64,000 bases of DNA from Cylindrobasidium torrendii FP15055 ss-10 (Eukaryota; Basidiomycota; Agaricomycetes; Agaricales; Physalacriaceae), in the NCBI GenBank assembly GCA_000934385.1, contig KN880461.1, positions 62,001 through 126,000 on the forward strand, given 5' to 3'. Both the position numbers and the translations under genes were made by a program. Below, one piece after another: positions 1-12,993 of the stretch (the first letter of the stretch is position 1; each line of letters begins with the position of its first letter). Under the pieces are notes generated by a model that worked only from the letters and a program-made list of their open reading frames with translations, did not search any database and had not been told where the DNA came from.

Positions 1-3000
1 GTTCCACTTCAAGCTCATGCGCAACCTCCCGTTCCTGCTCTTCGTCCATGTTACGCAACACAGATGCCTGCACGCCGATCTTGGCCAGCCGAGCAGTGAT
101 CTCTTGGTCTTGCGAAATAGAAAGTAATTCCGCGCGAGCATCTGTACTGGTTGACCCGTAAAGCTCTTGTAGAGGGCGCGCTTCCGGTTGTAGCCACTTC
201 TCGCGAAGCCTCTCGATGTCCCCCTCGTCTGGCTCGGTTGATAAGTCAAGGAGGTTGTTCAAAGGAAGTTTGCGCGCTCGAAAATCCACGCCCTGGCGTG
301 CCCACTGAGGCGCGTGGTGTTCGATATCGTTACATGTTTCCTGCATTGCCCAGCGCAAAATCCCTTGGACAGAGACAGTGTCGGTCATCTGTCCTTGTGC
401 GTCGATGCTGGCCTTGCGGATGACTGCGTCCACGTCGGGTTGGGCGAAGAAGGAAATCGACTGGCCCTTTCCGAGCTGCCTCATACGCATGCACCCTTGA
501 CAAATTTGTCAGCAAAACAAGTTGATTCAGAAATAATGACTTGGTAACTGACCTTGAACAAGCCTGTCCTTTGTGATTTTCTTTCCTAGCGTCACAGCTG
601 CTTTCCAGTCGGTCGGCATCTTGAGGTCCGTCCCGCGTGTGTGCGCATCGTCGAGATAGACAACACATTGATGTAGACGGTGCCGGAAAGGTGAAGACTT
701 GAATAGCTCTGTAGCTCCATCTCGCCGGAGCACCATGACTTCGTCCTTATTTGTGAAGAATACGGCGGCCTGAACACCAGAACGTGGGTTGAAAGACTTG
801 AGCCAGTGCGCGGCAACTTCGTAGTTGCTCATGTCCAGCATCTGGGCGCCGACGTCAAGAAGAACACGAATGTCGGGATGCCTCGCCGCAAGGAAATCTA
901 TAAAAGAAGGCCCATCCATTCGCTTCCCGTCTGCATTGCGCAGACAAGCGTATTCGCTGTTCTCTGGTCGTAGGAGGAAAGTGAGAACTTTAGCATTTGT
1001 GCTTGTCTGGTTGACCGGGTCGACTTGCTGTATGGAGAGAGGTAATAGGTACTTGTTGTCATTTGTGCCGCTAAACCCCGTGACATAATGGTTCTTGCGC
1101 TCTGCGAGGTCCCATCCAGATGTTGGGAGCTTGTGCGGAAACTCTTTGGAAGCTTTGGCAAAGACACATTCGTTGAGGAAGAACTCGATCACAGCATGGC
1201 AGCGTGCAAAGATGAACACAAGACGAGCTTTCTGAGCTGCGTCCCGTTGGTTGATTCCGCCAAAGTCCTGGACACCTGCCTCAAGTATTACCTCGCTCGA
1301 CAACTTGGATATCCACTGCGCATAGAGAAGCCTGGGGTTACTATGCATCATGAGAGAGTTCAAACAGGTCTCGACTTGCGCCTCGGTCAGTCCTTGGTAG
1401 TAGTAGGAAAGACACGTTAGCAAAATGGTGATGTCGGGGTGCCCAAACTCGGCAGCTGGTGAAGGGACGTCCTTAGCGCGGAACGGGACAGCGAGCAGCG
1501 ATCGTGACGGGTCGAGTCCATAGTCAACTCTCCATCGCCTCTCAGAGAAGGCGTAGGATAGCAGGCCATGAGCAAAGAGTCCACGTAAAACAAGTAGGAC
1601 ATCGAAAAACGGCTCCTTGGACAGGCATTCTTCGTCGCGTGAGTGTTCCTTCTTGGACCGAATAAACCTTTTCACCATGTCCAACGTATCCTCGGGTAGC
1701 CGCGTCGTATTGAGATCAGTGAGATGACCGCTGGAAATACTGTCAAGAACAGCATCTTCAAGCCGTTTCATAAATGTGCTTTCGTCGCGCGTTGGAGAGA
1801 TGATGTACGGAAAGGTGCCAGCGTCGCCACTGCGCACTTCAAGACGATCGTCAAAAGAAAATTCCTTGGCGAGCCTTGGGGCATGCTCGGCAACAAGCGA
1901 GAGGACATCTTGAATGGCTTTCCATCTCCGCTGGCCGCCTTCGAGTTGCTGCTGGTCACCCATAGTATAGATCAGCTGGTATCGTGGATGTAGAATCTCG
2001 TCACATTCGTCCAGGATGTCCCGTGACAAGGTATGCAGAAGGCGCTGCAATCGAAGAGCCGACATTGCACCAGAGGGGTCGGACTTCGAAATGGCTCTAT
2101 CGACGACCAGTAGTTTGGATGAGAGAATGTGCTCCGGCTGTGCGACTAAAACACCGCCAACCTCGATGCATCTTTCGTAAAGAATCCGGATTTGGTCGAG
2201 TTGGGATGGGCCGAGCGTCATCTTGCGATTGAAAGGTAGGAAAAAGACACAACGGTTGGCCAAGCCAGAGATGCGCTCGAAGAGAAGCTGGTACATCTGC
2301 GGCGCAAGAGGCTTCAAAACGATCACACGAACTAACGAAGAACCGTTCGCAAGGGACGAAGCAACCATTGGCACAATGACAGAAGATTTCCCTTCACCCA
2401 TATTGAGTTGTAGCGTGATGTTGCCTTGTCCTTGGGGGGACTGCATCTCTTGTGCGACTTGGAGCTGCACAGAGCCAGCGCGGAAATCCCCGTCAATCTA
2501 CAAGAGGTGAGCCACAGCTCGGCAAGTTGTAGTGACTACGTACCTGAACCAATGCCCAGTCCGGGTTTTGCTTGAGCATATTGACATCGAGTGGCCCGCA
2601 GTTCTGGACCTCACGTTGCAGCTCCTGCGTCTTCTGTAGCTTTCCAAACCTGTTCATCCGGCTAGCTTGTTGCGACAAGATGATACCACCGGCGAGGTAT
2701 GAAAGTACATCCTGCCATTCCATTGTCATCGCAGGCCATGCCTCCCTTGTCATTTGTACTAGCAAAGACCGTGCGCTGATGCATGGCCACATCCCACCGA
2801 GGAACAAAATTTGGTCCAATTTCGAGCTCGGGCGTGGCGAAAACGATGACTTGACAGCATTCCCAAACTGACCGGTCAAATCGTTGCAGTTCTCCACAAA
2901 TCGGCCAACGAGTTGCTGAATGGCCTCCATTGTCAACTCAACACCATCGCCGGAGGCGTTGGCCGCCCGAGTCGACTCTTGGAGATTCTGGAGACTACGT

Positions 3001-6000
3001 CGCAGCCCGTCGCCGTAGTCCTGCCGCAAGCCCCCAAAATTAGAGACAAACTCCGTGATGAGGTGTTCAAGCTCGAGATGACAATTGTGATGGAGGACTG
3101 ATTGCGGTGTGGCGGCATATAGTGAACTTATGAGACAAGGCGGGGCTTCCGGAAGCACTGCAAGCATTGGAGGCGGCCTTTGCGATGCTAAAGTAGCGAT
3201 AGTGACCTGCTGGAATCCAACGGCATTCGAGATAACGGGTCGTGGCGAACGGATGACATTGGGCGTGGGAGGAAACACTGTAGATGCACGATACAGAGAA
3301 GGGATTTTTTGTTCGACACTAGCCGTGTAGTCATGGAGATCGTTGTTGTTCCTGCACATCTCGAAAAGCGCCTTTGTCTCAGCCAGGATAGTGTCCACAT
3401 CAAAGTACGATGCTGCACTTGCAACAGTCAGTGACATACGCAAGGACGGGTCGAAATTTCTATGCCACTTCTCCGTGAGCTGCTGTTGAATACGAGGTGT
3501 AAGGCGGGAGATCGAGCTGTCGTAGTCTCTTTGTCGGCGATTATCAAAGCTCCGATTCCCCTCGTTGAACTGCCTCGAAATAGTCCAAGACGGTGTCTCG
3601 CTTGGAGAGAGACAGGCAGCCTGGATGATAGAGCCTACTGTGTCGCTTAAGGGCGACATTCCCTTAGTGAGTGCGTATTGGCTATGTCGAGGCATTTCTG
3701 CAAGTTGTCTGCTTCCGGCATACGATGTGTGCGCAACAGCGATGAGAAAGCGAGCAACCTCGACCGATGCTTGTTCATATGCAAGGCAAGGCAAGCTGAA
3801 GAGAAGCACAAAGGGAAGGTGGGATCGGTTGGTAGCGTCGCGGAGCCAGTCGTACAGAATGTTCCAACATTTGCTGAAGTCGTTCTTGTCAAGCCATGAT
3901 TGCGAGTAGCGAAACGGACCATTTGACTGCCTAATAGACATTGCGGACGGTCGCTTCGGCAGAGTCATGGCTCCCCATGATTCGAACATGCCGTACAGCG
4001 TGCGCGGAGCAGGGCAAAGTCGACTGTGATCCAGAGTCATGGCCGCCAACGCTACGGCAAAGCAATTTTTGCCAATATTATCATCCCAGCATCGTCCCGC
4101 GTAGACGCTGTTGCCAAGCGCGACATCACTAACAGAAACGGAGTGAGCCATCTTTCAGGGGAAGAAACAGCCACACATACATGTCTTTGTTGTTTAACAC
4201 GTCGATAATGGGGAATCGCTGCTCCTGGTGCATCGCGCGCTGCGTCAACTTGTCTGGAGCACGTCTTGTTGTCAAGCGCTGCCGAGTCTCGTCATAGAAC
4301 AGTTCCCCAAGGTGCTTGCCATGTTCGAGGATCGTGCTTGCCACCCGGTCAAATGCAGTGATTTGAGATATCAAGGGAAGACAACTCCATGTCACAGTCT
4401 GCATAACCTCCAGATGTTCGGGATAGAAAATGCGTTTCGGTGTCAGGCAGCGAATCTGCTCCAGGAGCTCATGCTCACGTTCTCCGAGCTTTGTGAAAGA
4501 CGAGCACGATGCAGACATCAGAAGATCCACCGCCTCTGCGGTGCCGGTGCGTCCAGTCAATGGATCGGGGAGAACGAAGCTAGTGTGTGCGTGCAGGAGA
4601 ACCTTCCACAGACGCTGCTCCAAGCTTGTATTGGCAGTCAGCACACCAAGATGGGTGTCTAAGTGATATTCTGCACAACGAGCAGAAGGCCCGCTGGTAT
4701 GGATCGTCGTCTTGAAATGGCCTTGGTGTTCTTGACAGTCAATGTTTCCGTATGGAACCAGAATGCGGCGGACGGCATTGACGGAGTCTTGTGATGTTTC
4801 GCGCAGTACAAGGCGAGAGCGTAATCCTATGAGGGTTGGAAGGGACTGGTCGATGTCCACCATCGTGTTGGGATACGTGAGGCAATGTAATCCCGGTGTT
4901 GGCGTTGAACCGTTGGTCAAAGATTCAGATAAATGGACTTCAAAAGCAATCGAGAACCGCGGAAGGTCGGCGTGGACTGTGTTGTTACAGACGGAGGTGA
5001 CCACGAAGGATGCCTGTTCGATAGGCCATAGGCGCTCCCCAATCATGAGGCCTGTCGCACTCCCGGGTTCAACGAGATAATGTTCATTCTCGTCATAGTC
5101 AATACGTTTCATGACGCAAGTCTGGATATCCAAGCACCAGTTTTGCGAAGTAGATATCCATGGCGCAAATGCAGGGCGCACTTCAAGTGATCCTGAGTCA
5201 ATGTCGAGCCAGTGAACATGGCTATCGACCAGCGGAGACGGCAAGTCAGTGCCGAAACGAGAGTCTGGAATGAATTGGTATCCCGTTATGGGGCCTGTCG
5301 CTCCCGCAGTGTATGCGCGCATGATCAAGTCACTGCCTTGCCTCACAAAGAAGACCTTTGGCACAATGAGTAGAGCAAAATATGCAGAATTATTGGCTCA
5401 CCTGGGAGCCCTCGATATTGTCGACCGTCTCGTAGTCAAATCCTGGCCGGCTAGCAGGCACGGCACGCAAAACAGACTGAAATCCTGGTTCAGTGAGAAA
5501 TCGCCCGTAAAAAGAAGTGTCATTCACCTGTCCAAACATTGTTTTGTAGGATGTGTGCGAAGTCACACTGTCTGGCAGGTTCCCGATTGTCTTTCCGTCG
5601 ACAAGCAGTGTGCCTTCCAGCAAATCAACCTGCACGTACTGAGCCACACGGCCTCCAACTTCGGCTGTCCGACACATCAACCAGCGTGTGTCATTTCCAC
5701 CCATATCTGACCACGACGTTCCGGGGACAAACGCAGACCACACTCGTGTTACTGCCTGATTCAGTGTGTCTGGCCTCGATACAATTTTAGACCGAAGCTG
5801 TCCTTCTAGACGGTGGAAAACTCGTTCCACTAAGTCGGACAGCAGTCGCACAGGGTCTGTAGACACATCACGCTCGGATGACCGATTGTCTCGCAGAACG
5901 ATCAAAGAGTGTAGAATGGTAGTGAAATCTTCGCCCTCTGTGAGAAGGGGGTCCTCGCAATCAAATGTTGAGCAGCAAACGCCTGCGATTTCTCGGATAT

Positions 6001-9000
6001 CAGCCTTTGCGGAGTCGACAAACTCGGCGGGTGTGGACACTAGATTGACAAGCGTCTGGCGCATCCATCCGTATGTGACGCGCCGCACCTCGCGCAAGGT
6101 CTTGTTGAGAATGGAAACCGCGACGCCGTCATAAGGTCCAGCAGCAATGGTGCGTTTGGCTATCAGTACTACCGCCTTCATGGTGGCAACCTCCTGCCAA
6201 TTCTCTCGATGGTCCTCCAGCACTCGTTGCAGCTCATTTGCAATCCTCATACGGAACTCGGGACAAACGAGGTCTGCGTGCCAGTTCTGATGGGCAGGGA
6301 AGGGTCCGTGTTGCTGGACTGCCTGAGCAATGAGCACATAGACAGACTGTGCGCGCAAAGTCAGAGACTGAGAACCTAGAGCACGGGCGACGTTCATGTG
6401 CTGCACATTCCCGCCTGCACGCAGTTGACCGAAAGCAACGAATTCCGAAAGACCGAGCTTTGGCGGGCATGTATGTTGCTTTGAGAGGACATCGTTCTCC
6501 GTGTGTTGCGTGGAGTCCACAACCCATTGCAGATTGGAGTACGGGGATCCACTGGAAAGTAGGAGAGTGCATTGTTGAGCAGTTGTCGGGCGCAAGCTCG
6601 AGGGTCTAATTAAGATCCTGTGAGTGTTGTCGAAAAGTCTCCAGGTGAGCCCATGTTCCTTTAGCACCTCATCCTTGCTCGCTGGAATGCGTGCCTCCTT
6701 GTAATGAGTGTTTAGGTAAGACTTTGTGGTTGACGCCAGTGTTATCCTGTCTGCGCTGCCCGCATATTCGCTTCCGGCTGCGCTGGTCATGTACGAGGAT
6801 AGATATGCATCAACAGAATCAGAACGCTGTTTTTCGCCCGGGGTGAGGTCGAGCAATAGATGATACGTGATTTCGCGCCAGTGCACGAAGGAGCGAGGTG
6901 CGTACATCTCGAAAATCACAGTCTTTATGTCGAGCTCGCCTCTTGGCAATGGCCACTCGTGTATAGCGATGCGCATGTTCGTTAGGCGTTTCTGCTTTGA
7001 TGTAAGCAAAGAAAAATCAAGTAAAGATCGTAGATTCCAACGCACCTGGAGATAACACTTAGCGCAATAGCTGTACCGGTAACCGCAATCCTCGCCATGC
7101 GCAGTACCTTCGATCTCACGCTTGAGACGCTCGGCCTCAGCGTTTACACGCTCGAGCTCCAGTCGCTTAGCCTCCCGCGCAGTTCTCCCTATGGCCTCAA
7201 TAGTCGCCCGCTTGTTATGCATCTCGCTGCAGCTGTCGTAGTACAGTTGGCTCATTGAACTGCGGGACACAGGATCAAAAGCTGAGGGATAGTCCGACGC
7301 CTCATCGCAGCGCTGCTGGATATAGTCGACAACTGCCTGAGCACGCGCAAGATTTTCACGACGAGAGAGTAACATCGGCTGAAGCAGCGCTGGATCCAGG
7401 CCAGGATGGCATTTGCGAATCAAAGGACACTGCCACACCGCAAGTTTGTCTGCAGCAACCCAGAGTTCAAAGACGACCAGGAGCATAACCGATTGTTGTT
7501 CCGCGTTCCCGGCGTAGTACGTCTTTGCGCGGACGTAGTATGCCTTATAAACGACTTCCAAATCGTGCAGGGCTTGCTGCTCGCTGAGATTTGACTGGGT
7601 CCAGGAGAGAAGTTCATTCCGAACCAGGTCCTCGAAGTCGTAGAGGGTGACGTACGGGTCCCCAGAGGTTGCGATATGCGAATCAAGGGTGCTTCGGTTT
7701 GCAATGGTCTCTGCGAGGGTGCTCAACCGTGAATGGTGGGCGGGCTGGTGAAATGTAGATTGGGCATGGGTGGATTGCACTGTCTCCAGAATGCTTTTGA
7801 GGTACTCTCGTGAACTCTTCAGGAAAAGCTTGCTATCCTTGCGAATATCGAGTGTCTCCGGTGACCAGGGTGTTGAGTATATCGGAATATCTGCTGCGAT
7901 GGTAGCCTGTTGGCGTTTTTCCAGAATGCGCTGAAGACTGCGACAGGCGCGGAGCGCAGTTTCAAAGACGGGTGACGTTTCATTGTGAAGAAGCGACTCT
8001 GTTTTCTGTGCTCGGCGGGCGATTTTGGTGCGGAGGGTATGGAGGACGGAGGATTCGAACGTGCTATTGTGCCGGCATACATCTATGGCAACAGAAGACA
8101 TGAAGTGTAAGAGGAAAGACTTGTATTCTTTTAGGGGGAGGGTGGTCTGTAGCGCGACGCGAATGACCATCCACAAAGGGGAGCGATGCCACGGGAGGAA
8201 CGTGTTATTCCACAGGACGTCGTCCGCTACACGCTTGGTGATGACGCGATTGGCAGGGCGAATAGTGTTTGCCTCCCCACCGACGGCGGCCAGAATCGTG
8301 GCCAAAAGCTCGGTGATATAGCGGGGATGAGGTGTATCGCGCTCTTCCTTGTTCGACGAGCCAGCCTTCTGTGTCTTCGTCGCGGAGCCATCGAGCACGT
8401 CACGATTCATGGCGGATATGAATGCGACGAGCTGGCTGCGGAACTCTGCTTTGTTGAACTCGGCCCTTGGAACGCCTCAGTCACTTCTAAGATGTCTGCT
8501 AATGATCCTACCTTGGGAAGGTGGTTGTCGGCCCAGGGAATGCCATGGACAGTCTATTCCCGCAGGCCATGACAGCAGAATTTGTCGCAGAGACCTCGAA
8601 GGTCTCGCAGACGACATCATCCGCCCCGACTCTGAGGATAATCCCAGCATTCTGCTCGCGAACCAAAAGAGCCAAGAGGTCTGGTACGAAAAGAATTAGT
8701 TTTGGGACGAGAAACGCAATATCCTCGCCTCACCGCCGGTATTGGCATTGTTCAAGGCAGACAACAAATCAAGGCTGGTGTAGTCTTGCCCGTGGAGGGT
8801 TTTTACGGTGCCCAACATTTTTTTGAGGGCAGGCCAGCGTTCATGAGAACACGTGTAGTTTTCTGCAGCGCGAGCGACAGCGGATGCCAGTGCTTGCGCA
8901 TTGGCGTAAGTGCCATTGTCGTCAGGTAAGTCTTGCTTTTGGGGAAGCTTCAACGGCATGAAGACGTGGTTCGCGATGTACTCCAGCTCGCGCGGAGTGG

Positions 9001-9004
9001 CCAT
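1..9004 (-). CDS. Giant DUF6606-DUF3638-DUF3645 protein (3' end beyond window)
   Basis: Partial gene; at least 2866 residues are visible and the C-terminus lies off the left edge. Exons in transcript order: 9004-8734, 8680-8512, 8465-7046, 6991-5528, 5476-5402, 5355-4181, 4128-2544, 2497-553, 495-<1; every junction keeps frame. The start is the ATG of MATPRELEYIANHVF, which matches the usual opening of the DUF6606 domain; an upstream in-frame non-ATG extension was not used. Early exons carry DUF6606-like blocks (VREQNAGIILRV, FPGPTTTFPR). The DUF3638 region holds a Walker A-like GEGKSS (about residues 2087-2092) and an acidic DECDE (about 2216-2220), as in a helicase/SecA-like P-loop fold. 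DUF3645 follows (AVPFRAKDVPSP, YYYQGL). Database entries with this architecture are often labelled ubiquitinyl hydrolase, but I see nothing here that proves that activity. Architecture is sure; function is unknown. Confidence 0.9.
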
Positions 9005-9733
9005 GGCGAAGGTCAAAGGCAAGACTGGTTGTTGCTGCCGCAAGGCGATCCGAAAAACGATAAGGTGGGCGCCTATTCTTTCCTGAGTCACAGAAAGGGT
9101 TCTTTCATTGCGTGAAGGTAGAGCGGGAAACTTGTCACAGAGCTAGTAAACAGGCGCCGACCAAGATCGGGTTCGCCAAAGGAAGTTGGTTGAGGTTGTT
9201 GATAGCGAGAATATTCATCGTGCGATATACGAAAGCAAGTTGACCACATTTTTGGTTGTCACGACTCGCTGCACAATGAAATCGAAAGGCAAGTTCGTAC
9301 CACGAACCGGGGTAGTTGTGGTCACTCTTCCCGATCGTGCCGCGCAATGCCCTCTCAAAGCCTCTCTGCCAGCTCCATGCAGCTTCGGCCTTCCATCTGC
9401 TAGGCCGCTCACATCATGTAACGCTTCTGTTACTTTGCACATCCTGCTAAACTGTCAAGAATATGCGGCGTACACAAAGTACAATTTCAAAGCCCGTGCA
9501 TTTTCTGGTCGTCGTATCGTAAAATCCTAACTAAAGTACTGTACACTACTCTGTAAGTAGAGGGTTCGTCAACATCGTCAACGCGTAAGTATGAGGGGGT
9601 AAAGGGAGGTTGTCTAGCAACAGCAAGGATAGGTGGAAAAGGGATGGGATGGAGTCATAAAGAGAAAACAAGCAACGGGCTACCGTAAATAAGCAGAGCA
9701 ATAATGAAACACAAGTCCAAGTCCTACACAAGT
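9005..9733. other. Intergenic, 5' flank of the giant DUF gene
   Basis: No supportable gene. Short open frames on both strands lack introns, family motifs and plausible starts. It lies between the start of the giant DUF gene and the 3' end of the next minus-strand transcription unit. Confidence 0.6.
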
Positions 9734-10060
9734 CTAATCCCAGTTGTTACCGTACCTGCGGTTGTTGGGCATGCGTGTTGGGCGCGGTCGAGTAGCCCGT
9801 ACCGGCTCTTCGTAGTATTCCTCAACCTCTTCCTCTTCGTGAGTGACTTGCTCGTGAATGATCTCTACGGCGGTAGTACGAGGAGAGTACGCTGTGGAAT
9901 ATGGGTCGGAACCTTCTGGAGCAGCCGGCGCAGCCAGACGAGTGTTCGCAGGGGGTGGGACAGTGACGACTTGTGTTTGAACGACGGTCATGGTCTCGGT
10001 TTCGAAGACTTCAGAAACGACGACGGAAGGGAGTTCTTGAGGAGCTTGTTGATACTGATA
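9734..10060 (-). other. Exon-like open frame with acidic Tyr-rich tail (alternative 3' exon or small paralogue)
   Basis: An open frame of 108 codons begins directly after a good acceptor (TTTGCAG, ending at 10061) and has no ATG at its start, so it looks like a terminal exon. It is rich in Val, Thr and Pro and ends with an EEEEVEEYYEEP block followed by Arg/Pro-rich sequence. That tail resembles the end of the gene just upstream (EVEEEYYYEP then RRKPAK). It could be joined to that gene through the donor AAG|GTACCT at 10416, an intron of about 356 nt that would skip the nearer stop, or it could be the last exon of a separate duplicated gene whose start I cannot place. cDNA would decide. Confidence 0.4.
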
Positions 10061-10377
10061 CTGCAAAGACAGTCAGCGCAACGTTCAAAAAGGTGACATG
10101 GAGGGATGGAAGGTGATACTCAGGCAGTATCCGAGACGCATCCGCGGAATCAGCCGCAAGTCCACGACTACATGGGCACGTGAAGGACTCGCGAAAGGCA
10201 TGACTGATCGCAAAGACGCGCGTTCGGCTACTGCGTGATTATCACCGAAGAAGAGGCGAGGGGGACAAGGAAAGAAAGAACACCGTTATCCCCCAAGCCT
10301 GGACGAAGGAGGTTGTACATAGAGGGGACAGATACGGACAATACGTGATGGCAAGAAATGTCGGATCCCCCTTCGTC

Positions 10378-11143
10378 TCAGAGCTCGGAGCGGCGCTGAA
10401 TAGGTGGCGGAGGTACCTTGGCGGGCTTGCGCCTTGCGGCGGCTGGCTCGTAGTAGTACTCCTCCTCGACCTCGTCGGCGTTACCGAGCGCACTGTACGA
10501 CCACGTCAGTATGATGAGGAACGGACAGGCAACATATGACGCACATGAGCTGCTCCATAATCCAGGCCTCCCGACGCGACGAGTCATTTTCACGGCGGTT
10601 GAGGTTTTCCTCACGCTTGCTGATATCTCTCTCGCGCTCAGCGACTCTGAGCTCCCTATCGATAATCTCATCGAACCGTGCGCCATTGTATCCGGGGGGA
10701 GTGAGTGCCGACTCCTTGACAACCTCCTGCACGATGGTCTGTGCTGGGGCGTACACGGTTTCGATGGCGGTGGCGGTTGGGCATGCGGGGCAGATCACTG
10801 GCGTGGGCTGGCTGGGCAAAATACCGCCGGGCGCGCCGGCCAGAAGCTCAGCTTCACGGCGGGCGACCTCAGCCTCACGGGTGGTGACTGCAGCCTCGCG
10901 GGAAATCAGCTGTTGAGCTCTCTTGGGGTTCAGTGCGCTGAGGATGCTCCCGGTCTGGCCGGATTCTCCAGAGGCGGCACTGGCACTACTGCTCGGCAGT
11001 GAGAGCATGACGGCAAGAACTGCCAGGATGAGAGACAGAACAAGGAGAAGAGTCGTTGATGATATCGTGCGGTGGTGGTGATGAGAAGACGAGGACCGGT
11101 GGTGACGGTGACTGTCATGATGCGAAGACGAGGGTTGGGCCAT
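10378..11143 (-). CDS. Single-pass membrane coiled-coil protein, unknown function
   Basis: Exons 11143-10545 and 10492-10378 (237 aa). The ATG at 11143 lies one base downstream of an acceptor, so a 5'UTR intron (11145-11199) is likely. The N-terminus is Ser/His-rich and probably cytosolic or nucleoplasmic. One hydrophobic segment follows (about residues 30-48, TLLLVLSLILAVLAVMLSL). Next come heptad-like repeats of REAE/RRE type (REAAVTTREAEVARREAELL), a Pro/Ala linker (VYAPAQTIVQEVV), a second charged helix (RVAERERDISKREENLNRRE) and a short acidic Tyr tail (EVEEEYYYEP). I recognise no Pfam family. An anchored coiled-coil scaffold or tether is an inference. The true 3' end is uncertain because of the second tail exon at 9734-10060. 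Confidence 0.7.
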
Positions 11144-11199
11144 CCTGACGCTGGACGGCAATTAGTCGCACCATAAGGAAAATAGACGCAATTGCTCAC

Positions 11200-11684
11200 C
11201 TTGCTGAAGAACTTGGCGACAAGGAGGTGGTCTGCGTGCGGAGGATGGATTGAGACGTGGTGAAGAAGTTGGGGGGTTACGCTCGGGATGGTGGTGGGAC
11301 GGAATGAAAAACAAAACCCGAACCAAACATCTTATAAGCACGTGCCGCACGGGCACCACGTGGGTGCACAAAAGCCAATTGTTCCTCCAAATTAATTCCC
11401 CCAAAAAAAGAGGTCGTCGAACCAGTACGTGCGCCTGCATCGACCCCGCAAATTCTCGCTGCGGACATCCTCCTGTTTTGTCGGGGTCGATTCCGCGGAG
11501 GCGGAACCGGAGGCAACTTGGAATTATTGTCACGCTCGGTGATCGTCACGCACCTGGCGTTTGTTCTCCTGGCCCACAACTTTGGCCTGTCCCTCTTTGA
11601 ACATTCCTTCCTCAATCCACCAGCACCGGTGCCAACTCTGTTGCAATCCCTAAAAGGCCAACGTCTGCACGCGGTCTTACCGTC
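11200..11684. promoter_or_regulatory. Divergent promoter with TATA-like element and two CACGTG E-boxes
   Basis: This is the shared upstream region of the minus-strand coiled-coil gene and the plus-strand Nur1 gene. A TTATAA palindrome lies at 11332-11337. It is flanked by two CACGTG boxes at 11339-11344 and 11357-11362, about 200 nt upstream of the ATG at 11143. CACGTG is the classic bHLH (Cbf1/Pho4-like) site; regulation by such a factor is inference only. Confidence 0.45.
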
Positions 11685-12993
11685 ATGGATTTTCGAAGGC
11701 GGCTTGCCCAGGCCAACTCTGCCAATTCACGGGGAAATGCTAGCTCTCAGACCAGTTCAACGACTTCTCCAGCACCGCCGCCTCCGGTGACGCCGCGTAA
11801 CAGGCCTCGTCGATCTGTGGTCATTAGTCATTCGCCCGCGACCACCCCCTCCATCTCACACACCATTCCATTTGACTGGGATGCTGTCCGGACCCGTCAA
11901 CCTGCGCCGTTTGCAACCCCGAGGAGGTTAGGAAATGGAGTGAACCCGCAGGCCACTCCAGCACGTCGTAGAGCGCCTGTCGTGCGCAAAAGAACCTGTT
12001 TTGAAAAGTGCGCCTCGTTTTTGAAGACGCGACCAAAACTTATTTTCCCGTAGACTAGCGGACTTTCCATCTCGTCTGATGTTCGAGGCTTCCCAGTTCC
12101 CTAACAATGTCCCATTACCTGAACCAAAAAACGCGGCCTGGCTTCTTGGAGGGTTGTGCCACCTCTTACACCTTGTTGTGCGCATCAAGCAATGTGGAAG
12201 CGTCTCGGATGATGAGCTCGGATGGGAGAGTATGCATTATGAAGCCCGGGGAACGTCCTGGTTTGACTGGGTGCGTTCAGCCTACTATGTCAAGACTGCA
12301 TTGACCATGTTATAGACATTTCCTATGACACTGCTGTTATTGGCCACGAGCGTTGGGAACGCCATATATCTGCTTACACGCGTTCGTGTGTACCGACTCA
12401 ACAAGCGCTCTGAACCTGTCAGCTCTCCAAATGCCCGGTTTGTATCGTCCGACATCGATGTCGACATACAGCAGCAAGACACGCTGGTCGAGCGTGTTTC
12501 AGCAATTGTGTTAGGATTCGTGCGCAGACTCTGTGGGTCGCGCTCGTCTACCGAAGGTGCATCGACGCGTCGCACATCCGTCCAGCAAATCGACATGTGG
12601 AATCCTGGCGAACGGCCAATGCATCTGTTTTGTATTTATTCGCCCGCACATTGTTTCTTATGGATGGCCACTGGATCTACGAACTGGATGATAATGCTCA
12701 TCGTTATGAGCCTCGTTTGGGCACAGGTCGCGCCGTTCATTGTCAAACAAACTTGATGCTGACATTACGTTAGTTGACCATCTTCGTGAATATGTACACA
12801 TGCCTTGTCAAGGACAAGGAAATCATCGCTGCCGAGGTCATGTACGAATATAACACTGGGGTTTGTGATCTTCATCCTCATCCTTCCACGTTCTAACTGC
12901 TTGAAGTTTGTATACCCACGCGTCAATCCCGTCCGTCGTGATGCAGCCACGATGACCCACGAAAGTGAGATGGTCGATCCCTGGACACCTTAG
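11685..12993 (+). CDS. NUR1: Nur1/Mug154-type nuclear rim membrane protein (DUF2418)
   Basis: Exons 11685-12007, 12054-12270, 12316-12726, 12774-12860, 12907-12993 give 374 aa. The N-terminus is Ser/Pro/Arg-rich with IPFDWDAV and APFATP, as in fungal DUF2418 proteins. Conserved blocks follow: FEKLADFPSRL, FPNNVPLPEPK, AAWLLGGLCHLLHL, SSPNARFV, the hydrophobic FCIYSPAHCFLWMA, KDKEIIAAEVMYEYN and the C-terminal YPRVNPVRRDAATMTHES. Several membrane segments alternate with these. In yeasts Nur1 sits in the inner nuclear membrane and helps hold rDNA and heterochromatin at the periphery; that role is inferred by family. The gene is divergent from the coiled-coil gene upstream and faces the tRNA gene. 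The last three introns are 45-47 nt with typical branch sites. Confidence 0.88.
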
